Assembly (NCBI RefSeq): GCF_008973665.1
Contig: NZ_WACP01000016.1
Span: 86,999 to 150,998 of the forward strand
Source: Paenibacillus tengchongensis
GTDB lineage: Bacteria > Bacillota > Bacilli > Paenibacillales > Paenibacillaceae
DNA length: 64,000 bases
Direction: 5' to 3'
The translations under genes and the position numbers were made by a program. Below the pieces are notes generated by a model. The model saw only the letters and a list, made by a program, of their open reading frames with translations, was not told the DNA's origin and did not search any database. Shown here piece by piece: positions 34,799 through 43,525 of this stretch; position 1 is the first letter of the stretch; each line of letters starts with the position of its first letter.

Positions 34799-34845
34799 AG
34801 AAACGGCGATTTTCCGGCACCGGGAGATCGCCGTTTCTGATTTTT
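34799..34845 (+). terminator. Terminator of the potassium uptake operon
   Basis: A perfect 12-bp stem AGAAACGGCGAT (34799-34810) with 34827-34838, followed by TTTTT (34841-34845). Confidence 0.88.
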
Positions 34846-34960
34846 ACCGCCGTACTAGTCAGGACCCTTCAATTTTTTTGCTGATTTGGTGGATTAATTT
34901 CCTTAAATCTATTTATGAAATGATTCTTGGAATGATAAAATGACAGTAACCTATGATTTT

Positions 34961-34974
34961 TGTAAGCGTTTCTA
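34961..34974 (+). promoter_or_regulatory. Weak cre-like site before the acetylesterase gene
   Basis: TGTAAGCGTTTCTA matches the CcpA consensus TGWNANCGNTNWCA at all but two fixed positions. It lies about 60 bases upstream of the chosen start at 35036. Confidence 0.35.
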
Positions 34975-35035
34975 TAGTGAGACGGGGCTATACTTATGGA
35001 ATTATGAGGGAGTAAAGAAAAAGGGGGAATGCAGT

Positions 35036-36139
35036 ATGGCATGGCGTTTTGATTTTGGACCACTGGGGGACCCGGCGGAAGGGTATACAAAGGTATCTTC
35101 CGCAGATTCATATGACCCCGGCAAAGGCTACGGCTTCGTCGGCCCATCCCGTGTAACGGAGCATGTCCGTTCAGCAGAGCCGCTTACCGGGGATTTTGTA
35201 ATTCCGTTTGACACGGCTTTTCTGTTTGATGTGGAGGACGGCAACTACATCGTTTCGGTGACATTCGGTGATGAGGTTGCCCCTGCATGCACAACGCTGA
35301 AGACGAACGGCGAGCGGCTGATTCTGCACAATTACCGTACGGTGGCCGGACAAGTCGCGCGGGAGCTGTTCGGCGTCAATGTACGCGGCGGGAAGCTGAA
35401 GCTCAGATTCGGCGGAGTGGCTCCGCGGATCAATGCGCTTGAAATCACGCGGTCGAATGAGCAGATTACGCTCTATCTGGCAGGTGACTCTACGGTTACG
35501 GATGTGGGTGATGAGAAGGGCTTCCCTTTTTCCGGATGGGGCCAGATGCTGCAGTTCTACTTCAAACATGATGTTGCGGTCGCCAATCATGCAGTAGGGG
35601 GACGCAGCTCCAAGAGCTTCATTCAGGAGGGACGCCTCGACGCCATTATGAAGGACATCCGGGAAGGCGACTATCTGTTCATCCAGTTCGGACACAACGA
35701 TCAGAAGTGGGATGAAGCGCGCCATACCGATCCGGCCACGACCTACCGGGAGCATTTGCGTCAATATATTGACGGGGCGCGTTCGAAGAAGGCCGTTCCC
35801 GTTCTGATCACCTCGATGCACCGGCGTTACTTCGAGGAGTCGGGCAAGCTGACCGACACGCATGGCCCTTACCTGGAAGCTGTCAGAGAGCTAGCGGAGG
35901 AGGAAGGAGTGCCGCTGATTGACCTGGCCGTAAAGAGCAAAACTTTATTCGAAGAGCTTGGACCGGAAGGCACCAAGCAGCTCTTTCTCTGGGGAGCGCC
36001 CGGGGAATGGATGGGCAATCCCGGCGGCTGTGCCGACAACACCCATTTCCAGGAGCGCGGCAGTCTGCGCATTGCGGAACTAGTCGTTCAGGGAATCCGG
36101 GAGCTCGGGCTGCAGAAGCTGGTTATGTTCCTGAGATAA
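35036..36139 (+). CDS. Rhamnogalacturonan acetylesterase, SGNH hydrolase
   Basis: A 367-residue protein from ATG 35036 (AAGGGGGAATGC in front; an upstream frame start at 34940 has no such site). Residues 1-140 form a jelly-roll-like accessory domain (MAWRFDFGPLGDPAEGYTKV). The esterase starts with TLYLAGDSTVTDVG (nucleophile Ser, block I), then GGRSSKSF (block II), QFGHNDQKW (Asn block) and DNTHFQERG (Asp-x-x-His). This is the RhgT/YesT class, which removes acetyl groups from pectin side chains. No signal peptide, so it acts inside on imported oligomers, fitting the transporter genes downstream. Confidence 0.88.
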   Translation: MAWRFDFGPLGDPAEGYTKVSSADSYDPGKGYGFVGPSRVTEHVRSAEPLTGDFVIPFDTAFLFDVEDGNYIVSVTFGDEVAPACTTLKTNGERLILHNYRTVAGQVARELFGVNVRGGKLKLRFGGVAPRINALEITRSNEQITLYLAGDSTVTDVGDEKGFPFSGWGQMLQFYFKHDVAVANHAVGGRSSKSFIQEGRLDAIMKDIREGDYLFIQFGHNDQKWDEARHTDPATTYREHLRQYIDGARSKKAVPVLITSMHRRYFEESGKLTDTHGPYLEAVRELAEEEGVPLIDLAVKSKTLFEELGPEGTKQLFLWGAPGEWMGNPGGCADNTHFQERGSLRIAELVVQGIRELGLQKLVMFLR

Positions 36140-36209
36140 CCCCCTTCTGCCCGCGCGGATTAAGCAGGACCCTGGCTTCCATCCGCGGGCACGGCTTCAT
36201 CTTCATTAA

Positions 36210-36223
36210 TGAAAACGTTAACA
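36210..36223 (+). promoter_or_regulatory. Perfect cre (CcpA) site
   Basis: TGAAAACGTTAACA matches every fixed position of TGWNANCGNTNWCA. It ends 12 bases before the ATG of the AraC-type regulator and overlaps the approach to its ribosome binding site. Glucose repression of the pectin unit is the likely role. Confidence 0.75.
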
Positions 36224-36235
36224 AAGGGGGCCATT

Positions 36236-38509
36236 ATGAAAAAAATACCGCTCATGCTGCAGTTGGCGTTGATATTGTTTATTATCATGGCTGTTCCGAC
36301 AGCCTTCCTGACGTGGTACAGCGGGGAACAAATTGTAAAGAATTCAGAGGCGGCTATCGGGGAAACAACCCTAGCCGGACTGAATGCCAACCGCAAGCTG
36401 AACGAGAATGCCATGGCGAATCTGGCACAGGATACCTCACGGCTGGCGGCAACAAAAATCTTTGACCGTATCCGCAGCTTCAAGACATATGACGAGCTTA
36501 ACTCGAATTACACCAATGTAAGCCGTGCCTTGGCGGTGCTGAATGAAATGCGTAATTTAATCCGGCAGGTAGATGGGGTAGAATCCTTCTATTTCTATCT
36601 TGAGGATTCGGATTATGTCATTTCCACAGACGAAGGGATTACCACTTTGGAGCGGTACGAGCCCATTGACTGGACCGCGGAAGCTCTTAGGCAGCAAAAA
36701 GGCATCAGCGGCGTGTGGGTGCCCCGCAAGTTGAACTCGGGTGTCAATGTGGTTTCCTATGTGTATCCATTGAACCGGTTGTCCTCGACTACGAACGGAT
36801 TAATTGTCGTCAATGTGAAGGAGAGCCAGATCGGGAAATACCTGCATGCTACAGAGATTGGGGATAGCAACTATCTGCTGCTCGCCCCGGACGGCAATAT
36901 TATTTCTAATAAAGACAAGTCGCTGCTGCTCACAGACGGCTTGGAACTGCCTTTTCTGCGTGAGGTGCTGGCTCAAGGGGCGAATGAGGGCTACATGCTC
37001 CGGGAGCTTGAGGGCAAGCGGGCGATCTACGCGTGGAGCCGCTCAGCCTTGTCCGGATGGTGGTATGTAACGCAGAGCTCCATGGATGAGCTAATGATCG
37101 CCTCCCGCGATATGCAGCGGAATATCGTGCTGCTGACCGGTGCGATTATCCTGCTGGGCATGGTGATTGCCGTCTTTCTGGCGATCTGGCTGTCGAGGCC
37201 CGTGCGGCAGCTGGTCCGCACGATCCGCTCCAAGAGCGATTTGGGTGTGGTGAACCGCAATGAGCTGGCTTTCCTGGATATGGCGTTCAAGCGGCTGCAG
37301 GAAGAGGAAGAGAGCCTGTCGCGGCTGCTGAAGGAGCGTGAACAGGATACCCATAGCCTTGCCATCCACCGCCTGCTGCGCGGAGAGGTTCCGGAGCTGA
37401 TCAACGGGATTTTTCCGGAGTCCTGTTACCGGATTGCGGTGGTCTCTATCGACCAGTACCGGCGGTATGTGGGCAAGACCAATTTTGAGACGCGCAGCTA
37501 TCACCGCTATTTGCTCGTTGCGAAATACGATAGCTTGTTCCCCGAGGGCATAACGGTCCGGAGCGTCTACCATTACGAGGGCTGTATCGCCGTTGTGCTG
37601 AACTATGCTTCCGGCAGGCAGGAGCAGCTGGACAGCCCGATTCATCAGGCGCTGGAAGTGATCCGCGAACAAACCCGGGAACTGATTGGACATACGGTGA
37701 CGATCGGTGTCAGCGGTGGAACAGATACTCCTGAAATGGTCTCCCAGCGTTTGTTCGAAGCGATGGAGATGATCAAGCGGCGGATGATTGTCGGTGGCGG
37801 AAGTATTATGTACTGGCAGAATGAAGCGGAGAACAGCCGCAAATACATTGATTTCGAATGCAGCGAGCGGCGGATTCTGAATTTTCTGGATACGGGCAAT
37901 CTGGAGGGCATCTATAAAGAACTGGAGAATATCCGCAGCCAGATCCGCGCAGAAGAGAGTATCTCCTATGATAATATCATGTTCATCTACAACCAATTGA
38001 TGGGTGTGACGATCAAGCACCTCCGCGAGAACCATATCGGTACGGGGCGGATGATCATGGGCAGAGGCAATGTGTACACGATCATGGCGGAGATGGATAC
38101 CCTTGACGAGCTGGAAGAGTACCTGCTGGAATTCTTCGGTGAAATTGTCCAGAGCCTGGACAGCGGCAGCGCGCCTGGTGAGACCAACTACGGGGAACGG
38201 ATCATTCATTACTTGAAGGAACATTACCGTGAAGAGATTGTCTTTGAGGACATGGCCAAGGAGATTGGCATCAGCTACTCTTATATGCGCAAAATTGTGT
38301 ACGAGATGACAGGCAAGAGCATGATTGATTATCTGAATCAGGTGCGGATTGAGAAAGCCAAACAACTGCTGGTGGATAGCGGGCTTACGATCAAGCAGAT
38401 TGCTGCGGAAGTGGGATATTACAATGTCCAGAGCTTTAACCGGTTCTTCCGCAAGTATGAAGGAATGCCCCCCAGCAGTTATAAATCGGTGAAGAATAAG
38501 ACTTCCTAA
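36236..38509 (+). CDS. Membrane-bound AraC-family sensor-regulator of the pectin unit
   Basis: A 757-residue one-component regulator from ATG 36236 behind AAAGGGGG. It has one membrane anchor at about residues 9-25, an outside Cache-like sensor to about 290, a second membrane segment near 297-317 (IVLLTGAIILLGMVIAVFL), a HAMP-like linker, a middle cytoplasmic region, and a C-terminal AraC double helix-turn-helix (about 655-750, with EIGISYSYMRKIVYEMTG and AAEVGYYNVQSFNRFFRKY). This layout is common in Paenibacillus before sugar ABC operons. It should sense a pectin-derived ligand outside and activate the transporter genes. Confidence 0.88.
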   Translation: MKKIPLMLQLALILFIIMAVPTAFLTWYSGEQIVKNSEAAIGETTLAGLNANRKLNENAMANLAQDTSRLAATKIFDRIRSFKTYDELNSNYTNVSRALAVLNEMRNLIRQVDGVESFYFYLEDSDYVISTDEGITTLERYEPIDWTAEALRQQKGISGVWVPRKLNSGVNVVSYVYPLNRLSSTTNGLIVVNVKESQIGKYLHATEIGDSNYLLLAPDGNIISNKDKSLLLTDGLELPFLREVLAQGANEGYMLRELEGKRAIYAWSRSALSGWWYVTQSSMDELMIASRDMQRNIVLLTGAIILLGMVIAVFLAIWLSRPVRQLVRTIRSKSDLGVVNRNELAFLDMAFKRLQEEEESLSRLLKEREQDTHSLAIHRLLRGEVPELINGIFPESCYRIAVVSIDQYRRYVGKTNFETRSYHRYLLVAKYDSLFPEGITVRSVYHYEGCIAVVLNYASGRQEQLDSPIHQALEVIREQTRELIGHTVTIGVSGGTDTPEMVSQRLFEAMEMIKRRMIVGGGSIMYWQNEAENSRKYIDFECSERRILNFLDTGNLEGIYKELENIRSQIRAEESISYDNIMFIYNQLMGVTIKHLRENHIGTGRMIMGRGNVYTIMAEMDTLDELEEYLLEFFGEIVQSLDSGSAPGETNYGERIIHYLKEHYREEIVFEDMAKEIGISYSYMRKIVYEMTGKSMIDYLNQVRIEKAKQLLVDSGLTIKQIAAEVGYYNVQSFNRFFRKYEGMPPSSYKSVKNKTS

Positions 38510-38528
38510 TTAAAAAGCAAGCCTAATG

Positions 38529-38565
38529 CCGCTTTCATTTTCAATAATGAAAGCGGTTTATTTTT
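38529..38565 (+). terminator. Terminator after the AraC-type sensor gene
   Basis: A perfect 11-bp stem CCGCTTTCATT (38529-38539) with 38546-38556, loop TTCAAT, then TTTATTTTT. The remaining gap to 38744 holds an imperfect TTTTGATT/AATCAAAA dyad (38581-38632) but no clear gene. Confidence 0.82.
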
Positions 38566-38744
38566 GGGAATGCCTATCATTTTTGATTTTGATCCGGCTG
38601 TAAAGGCCGGTGCTGCCGGGTTTTAATCAAAATTGATGGGTGCATCAATACTCATGATTTTCAAGTCCGGGAAAAGGGGCTAGCATAGAAATCGAACCCG
38701 CCGGCTGAACCGGGGGTGCTAGACTCAGGCAGGGAGGTGAATAT

Positions 38745-39701
38745 GTGAAACTTGCAAGCGCTTCAAAAACAAATGAAACCGCTTTATTACAAGACAGGCA
38801 CGGAATCCTCTATTATCTACGGCGTGATTGGCAGCTTTACTTGCTGGTCCTGCTGCCCTTATCCTTTGTAATCGTATTCAAATACTTACCGATGACAGGG
38901 CTTGTACTTGCTTTTAAGGACTACAAGATCGCCAGGGGCATCTGGGGCAGTGACTGGGTCGGATTTGAAGTATTCCGGGAGATCTTCGCCAAGCCTGACT
39001 TTACCCGTGCCGTCCGCAACACGCTGCTGCTCAATATCCTGGATCTGATCTTCAGCTTCACAATGCCGATTGTGCTGGCACTCCTGCTGAATGAAGTCAA
39101 GAATGTAGTATTCAAACGGATCAATCAAACGCTGCTCTACTTACCGCACTTTCTCTCCTGGGTCATTATCGGGGCGATTGCCTATCAGCTCCTGAGTGAA
39201 GGCAGCGGCGTCATCAACAATTTAATTGTACTGATGGGCGGGGAACGCATTCCGTTCCTTCAGGAGGATACCAACTGGCTGATCAGTTATCTGGCTATTG
39301 GTGTGTGGGCGAGCATGGGCTGGGGAACCATTATTTATCTGGCGGCCATGAGCGGTATCAACCCGGAGCTCTATGAAGCGGCAACCGTAGATGGTGCTGG
39401 ACGCTGGAGAAAAGTATGGAATATCACCTTGACCTCCATCCGGCCGACCATTGTGACCCTGCTGATTATGAACCTGGGCAAAGTCATGGAGGGTTCGTTC
39501 GAACGGATCTACGTTCTGCAGAACAAAGCGACGACAGAGTTCACCACTACGATACCGGTCCTGGTATACCGCTGGGGGATCGAGAGCGGCAACTTCAGCC
39601 GGGCGACGGCGATCGGATTATTCCAGTCGGTCATTGGTATCATTCTTGTTATAGCGGCTGACCGTATAGCCAAGAAGCTCGGCGAGGACGGATTATTGTA
39701 G
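38745..39701 (+). CDS. Sugar ABC transporter permease, LplB/YteP type
   Basis: A 318-residue permease with GTG start at 38745 behind GGGAGGTGA. Six membrane segments; the cytoplasmic EAA loop reads YEAATVDGAGRWRKVWNITL (about 207-226). The N-terminal LPLSFVIVFKYLPMTGLVLA pattern is that of the LplB/YteP group, which import oligosaccharides of uronic acids and pectin. It forms the channel with the next gene's product. No ATPase gene is present, as usual where a shared MsmX-type ATPase serves. Confidence 0.92.
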   Translation: MKLASASKTNETALLQDRHGILYYLRRDWQLYLLVLLPLSFVIVFKYLPMTGLVLAFKDYKIARGIWGSDWVGFEVFREIFAKPDFTRAVRNTLLLNILDLIFSFTMPIVLALLLNEVKNVVFKRINQTLLYLPHFLSWVIIGAIAYQLLSEGSGVINNLIVLMGGERIPFLQEDTNWLISYLAIGVWASMGWGTIIYLAAMSGINPELYEAATVDGAGRWRKVWNITLTSIRPTIVTLLIMNLGKVMEGSFERIYVLQNKATTEFTTTIPVLVYRWGIESGNFSRATAIGLFQSVIGIILVIAADRIAKKLGEDGLL

Positions 39702-39715
39702 AAAGGAGAGGAACC

Positions 39716-40615
39716 ATGAAAGCACTAGGCGGCAATCCTGCCGTACCACGCAAAGGGCGTGTGGACATCTGGGAACTGCTGATCCGCTTTGTTCTGGTCA
39801 TTGCTTCACTGGTGTGTCTGTTGCCGTTTGTTCATGTCGTGGCCAAATCCTTCAGCGCGGATTCCTTTGTCATCGCCAACAAGGTGTTTCTGTGGCCGCA
39901 AGGCTTCACCATTGAAGCGTACAAGAAAATTTTCGCTGATGACAGTATTCTCCGGTCATTGTACATCACGATACTGGTAACCGTTCTCTTTACCATTCTG
40001 GGCATGATTCTGACGATTTGCGCAGCCTATCCCCTGTCCAGACCGCAGCTAAAGGGCCGGAAGACGATTACGTTCATCTTTCTGTTCACGATGTATTTCA
40101 GCGGCGGGATCATTCCCGATTACATGAATATGAACAATTTGGGTCTGCTCGATACGCTATGGTCACTCATTCTGCCTTTGTCCTTCAGCGTCTTTAACTT
40201 CCTGATTATGAAGACAGCGCTGACAAGCAGCATTCCGATCAGTCTGGAAGAGTCAGCCCGCATCGACGGCGCCGGACATTTCCGGATTCTGACGAGCATC
40301 GTCCTTCCGCTGTCCAAACCGGTCATGGCGACGCTGGCACTCTTCTTCGCAGTCGGTCGCTGGAATACGTATCAAGACTCCCTGTTCTATATCAAGCATG
40401 CCATCGAACTGCGGCCGCTGCAGCTCAAGCTTTACTACCTGGTGATCCAGGCGACTGAAAGCTTCCAATTGGAAGCAACTACAGTACAGTTAAGCAATCC
40501 AGAGGTGTTAAAGGCATCCGTTGTTGTATTTGCAACCCTTCCGATTCTGTGCGTCTATCCGTTTGTGCAGAAGTATTTTGTTCAAGGCACTTTGCTTGGA
40601 GCGGTCAAAGAGTAG
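39716..40615 (+). CDS. Sugar ABC transporter permease, LplC/YtcP type
   Basis: A 299-residue permease starting 15 bases after the first one. It has an N-terminal VDIWELLIRFVLVIASLVCL segment and the EAA-like loop ISLEESARIDGAGHFRILTS (about 180-199). The long form with a 25-residue start before the first membrane segment is the LplC/YtcP type. It pairs with the upstream permease and the lipoprotein downstream. Confidence 0.92.
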   Translation: MKALGGNPAVPRKGRVDIWELLIRFVLVIASLVCLLPFVHVVAKSFSADSFVIANKVFLWPQGFTIEAYKKIFADDSILRSLYITILVTVLFTILGMILTICAAYPLSRPQLKGRKTITFIFLFTMYFSGGIIPDYMNMNNLGLLDTLWSLILPLSFSVFNFLIMKTALTSSIPISLEESARIDGAGHFRILTSIVLPLSKPVMATLALFFAVGRWNTYQDSLFYIKHAIELRPLQLKLYYLVIQATESFQLEATTVQLSNPEVLKASVVVFATLPILCVYPFVQKYFVQGTLLGAVKE

Positions 40616-40675
40616 TGTACCTCTTCAGGCTGGTCATTCTTAATGAAATCGAAAATGAAAAGTGGGGGAATTGCG

Positions 40676-42334
40676 ATGAATAAAAAAAGATGGTACGGGT
40701 TAATGATGGCATCCGTCATGACGGCCGGCATGCTGGCCGGGTGCTCCGGAAATAACAACAACAATGCAGGCTCGAGCGCCGATCCGACGAATGCGCCTGC
40801 CGAAACTGCTGCAGCTAACAACACAAGCAGCGACAGCAAATACCCGGACTATTCCCAAGGCTTCAAGGAGAAGGTATCACTCGATATTCCGGTCTATGAG
40901 CGGGCGTTCGAAGGCTGGAACGTTACCGACAACTACTATACCCGCTGGGTACAGAAGGAATTCGGCGATAAATACAATATTGAAGTCAACTATATCCCGA
41001 TCACCCGTTCCAGCGAAGTGCAGGATTACGAACAGTTGCTGGCTTCACACAAGGCTCCGGATATCATTTTCCACTACGATATGCCGCAAGCGCTTACCTA
41101 TTATGGCGAGGATGTCATGCAGCCGCTGGACTGGGATGAAATCGCCAATTATGCACCGACCTATTGGGGCAATATGAACGAAACGATCAAGCAATACGGC
41201 ATTGTTGACGATCAGAACATCTTCTTCTTCGCGGCACGTCCGGAAGCCGACAACTTCGTCAACATCATCCGTAAGGACTGGGTGGAGAAGGTCGGCATGA
41301 AGCTCGAAGACCTGACCTCCCTGGAGAAGTACAATGAAATGCTGGCAAAATGGAAAGAAGCCGGACTCGGTGTAGCCGGCGGCAGCCTGCTGCAGAATAA
41401 CTATAACTACAGCTACGCTTTCCGCGATTGGCCGGTTGACCAGAAGTATCGAGCGCTCTACTCCGATCTTAGTGTTGCCGATCTGCCCTCCGCCGACACT
41501 GAGCGTTACCTGCGGAACCTGAACTACCAGTACAACAACGGTCTGGTCGACAAGGAATTCTATCTGCGTAATGATGATAACAAGGTCAAGGCCGAATTCG
41601 TTGCAGGCAAAACCGGCAACTACGGCTTCTATCTGACCAACAATACCGATGTATTCGCTGCTACTCTGGCGAACAATCCGGATGCCGAGTTCGCCGTAAT
41701 GCCTCCTTACGCCGGCGTTCCGGAAGGCCGCAAGCCGCAGGGCCGCGCTTACTGGCCGTTTGGCTTCATCATGGGCATTAACTACGAATCCTCGGCTGAA
41801 GAACGCGCTGCCGTGTGGATGTATCTGGAATGGCTGAGCCAGCCGGAGAACCTGTTCAAATTCCAGAACGGGATCGAAGGAGAGAACTACACGCTTGACG
41901 CCGAAGGCATCGCTGTGAAGAATCCGGATTACAAGGGCGAATCCGTCCTGGCCCAGAACAACAACAAGGACTACTGGGGTCTTGTAACCGAAATCGCGCA
42001 GTATCCTGACGCTGAGAAGACACTCAAGGCCAACCTCCGCAACTGGTCACCGGCCGGTTACGAGCATCTTGCCGAAGATCTGGTGAAGTACTACAACGAA
42101 ACGGCTGAATTCCGCACTCCGGATGCTTTGTTTACGACCGTACTGGAAACCGTGAATGAGTATAAAGCGGATCTGAATTCGCTGTTCCAGGATCTGTACG
42201 TGAAGATCGTGCTGGCTCCTGAAGCTGAATTCGAGGCTACTTATGAAGCCGCCAAGAAGGATTATCTGGAAGCAGGCTTCCAGGAAATCCTTGATGAGAA
42301 GCAGAAACAGATCGACGCGGGCAATTTCCGCTAA
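40676..42334 (+). CDS. Sugar ABC transporter substrate-binding lipoprotein, LplA/YtcQ type
   Basis: A 552-residue protein from ATG 40676 behind GTGGGGG. The signal peptide ends at a lipobox (MTAGMLAGCSGN; lipidated Cys near 23). The size is that of the long LplA/YtcQ/LipO group that accompanies LplB/LplC permeases, longer than MalE-type proteins. With the rhamnogalacturonan acetylesterase and the sensor gene upstream, the likely cargo is an unsaturated or acetylated pectin oligomer. A strong terminator follows at 42383. Confidence 0.92.
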   Translation: MNKKRWYGLMMASVMTAGMLAGCSGNNNNNAGSSADPTNAPAETAAANNTSSDSKYPDYSQGFKEKVSLDIPVYERAFEGWNVTDNYYTRWVQKEFGDKYNIEVNYIPITRSSEVQDYEQLLASHKAPDIIFHYDMPQALTYYGEDVMQPLDWDEIANYAPTYWGNMNETIKQYGIVDDQNIFFFAARPEADNFVNIIRKDWVEKVGMKLEDLTSLEKYNEMLAKWKEAGLGVAGGSLLQNNYNYSYAFRDWPVDQKYRALYSDLSVADLPSADTERYLRNLNYQYNNGLVDKEFYLRNDDNKVKAEFVAGKTGNYGFYLTNNTDVFAATLANNPDAEFAVMPPYAGVPEGRKPQGRAYWPFGFIMGINYESSAEERAAVWMYLEWLSQPENLFKFQNGIEGENYTLDAEGIAVKNPDYKGESVLAQNNNKDYWGLVTEIAQYPDAEKTLKANLRNWSPAGYEHLAEDLVKYYNETAEFRTPDALFTTVLETVNEYKADLNSLFQDLYVKIVLAPEAEFEATYEAAKKDYLEAGFQEILDEKQKQIDAGNFR

Positions 42335-42382
42335 GCTTTGCCTGTTGGCTAAGCCAGTGTGCCGCATATAAGAAGAACTTAG

Positions 42383-42436
42383 AACGGGACTGTCCCATAA
42401 GCCATGGATTGGCTGCTTGGGACAGTCCCGTTTTTT
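42383..42436 (+). terminator. Terminator of the pectin transporter operon
   Basis: Stem AACGGGACTGTCCCA (42383-42397) with its complement ending at 42431, followed by TTTTTT (42431-42436). Confidence 0.88.
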
Positions 42437-42564
42437 GACGGGGATCAACATCATCGCTTAGGTGGACGCTCCACTGGTTTCGCGGCAATTTATATAGCAT
42501 CCGGTCAGGTTATCTAAAACATGAATAAGTGGTATTATTTAGGAGAATGAGAAGGAGGGGTCTG

Positions 42565-42827
42565 ATGAAAATAATGAAAATATTCAGCATCGTTGCATTA
42601 ACCGCATTGATCAGCTGTTGGATTCAGGAGCGCCCAACCTTGCGAAACCCTCTCCTCAGGCAGCAACATCCGGGGAAACGGCTGCACCGAGAGTCGACGG
42701 ATTTCTGCTGAAGCACGGGGGCACGCCGGATAGGCTCATCTACTTTCGTTATTTTAACAAGAATAAAGAGAGCGTTCTGCCGGTTTTTTTGGAGGCAGCC
42801 CAAAATATTAAATATATTGAACCGTAA
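42565..42827 (+). pseudogene. Decayed duplicate of the neighbouring lipoprotein gene
   Basis: AAGGAGGGG precedes an ATG at 42565 that opens a signal-peptide-like start (MKIMKIFSIVALTALISCW). Near 42615 the protein-like sequence moves to another frame and continues DSGAPNLAKPSP, then VDGFLLKHGGTPDRLIYFRY to KYIEP and a stop at 42825-42827. That end matches the C-terminus of the gene at 42883-43521 (FDRFLLKRDGMPETLIHFSY to MRYIAP). The middle of about 130 residues is missing. So this is a deleted, frameshifted tandem copy. Confidence 0.7.
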
Positions 42828-42882
42828 ATTTGCGGGATGGTGAAATTTATGGCCTTATTACATCCAAAAAGAAGGTGTTATC

Positions 42883-43521
42883 ATGCTGAATAACCATGCA
42901 AAGAGATTAAGCATACTCTTGCTGGCCGTACTTGCCGGCTGTTCGGGTTCACAGTCTGGCGACTCTGGCGCTTCCCGCTCTTCGTCTGCTCCAGTCCGCA
43001 CTGCTGAAATCACGGCAAGCCCGGCAGTGGAGCCGACCCTGACGGCTGCTCCCCTGGTCAGGCTTATTGATGATCTGGACAGCAAGGAAGAATTAACATC
43101 ACTGACGATTCAAGGCAGTGAATGGCCGACAACCTTCGTTGCGATCGACCTGCACCCTTATGGCTTCTATATCCCGGAGACCATGCAGGAATTCGTGTTT
43201 GAGGACGGCTCGGAGGTCGGCTTCAGCAATACACAGTTTATCTCGCTGCTGGAAGCGGACCGGATGCCGGGTGCGGCGGAGCCGCAGACGTACGATGTTC
43301 CCGGAGGCTACACCCGCTTCAAGGATGAGGAGCTGGCGCAGTATGCAGAATACATCGGCAGTGCCAAAGCTGCGGAAGGCCCCCGGTTTGACCGCTTTTT
43401 GCTCAAAAGGGACGGTATGCCGGAGACCCTGATTCACTTCTCGTATTTTGACAAAGACCGTGATGAGGTTCTGCCGGTGTTTCTGGAGGTCGCGAGACAT
43501 ATGAGATATATAGCGCCTTAG
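42883..43521 (+). CDS. Lipoprotein of unknown function
   Basis: A 212-residue protein with a lipoprotein signal peptide (RLSILLLAVLAGCSGSQ; lipidated Cys near residue 20), a Ser/Ala/Pro-rich spacer to about residue 50, and a compact C-terminal domain (about 60-212) that ends in VLPVFLEVARHMRYIAP. I know no family for it. A decayed copy lies directly upstream. It runs tail-to-tail against the gene at 43526 with only four bases between the stops. Confidence 0.72.
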   Translation: MLNNHAKRLSILLLAVLAGCSGSQSGDSGASRSSSAPVRTAEITASPAVEPTLTAAPLVRLIDDLDSKEELTSLTIQGSEWPTTFVAIDLHPYGFYIPETMQEFVFEDGSEVGFSNTQFISLLEADRMPGAAEPQTYDVPGGYTRFKDEELAQYAEYIGSAKAAEGPRFDRFLLKRDGMPETLIHFSYFDKDRDEVLPVFLEVARHMRYIAP

Positions 43522-43525
43522 AGCT

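Noticed and set aside
38750..38765. cre-like GCAAGCGCTTCAA at the start of the first pectin permease gene
   Set aside because: Three mismatches to fixed consensus positions and inside the coding region.
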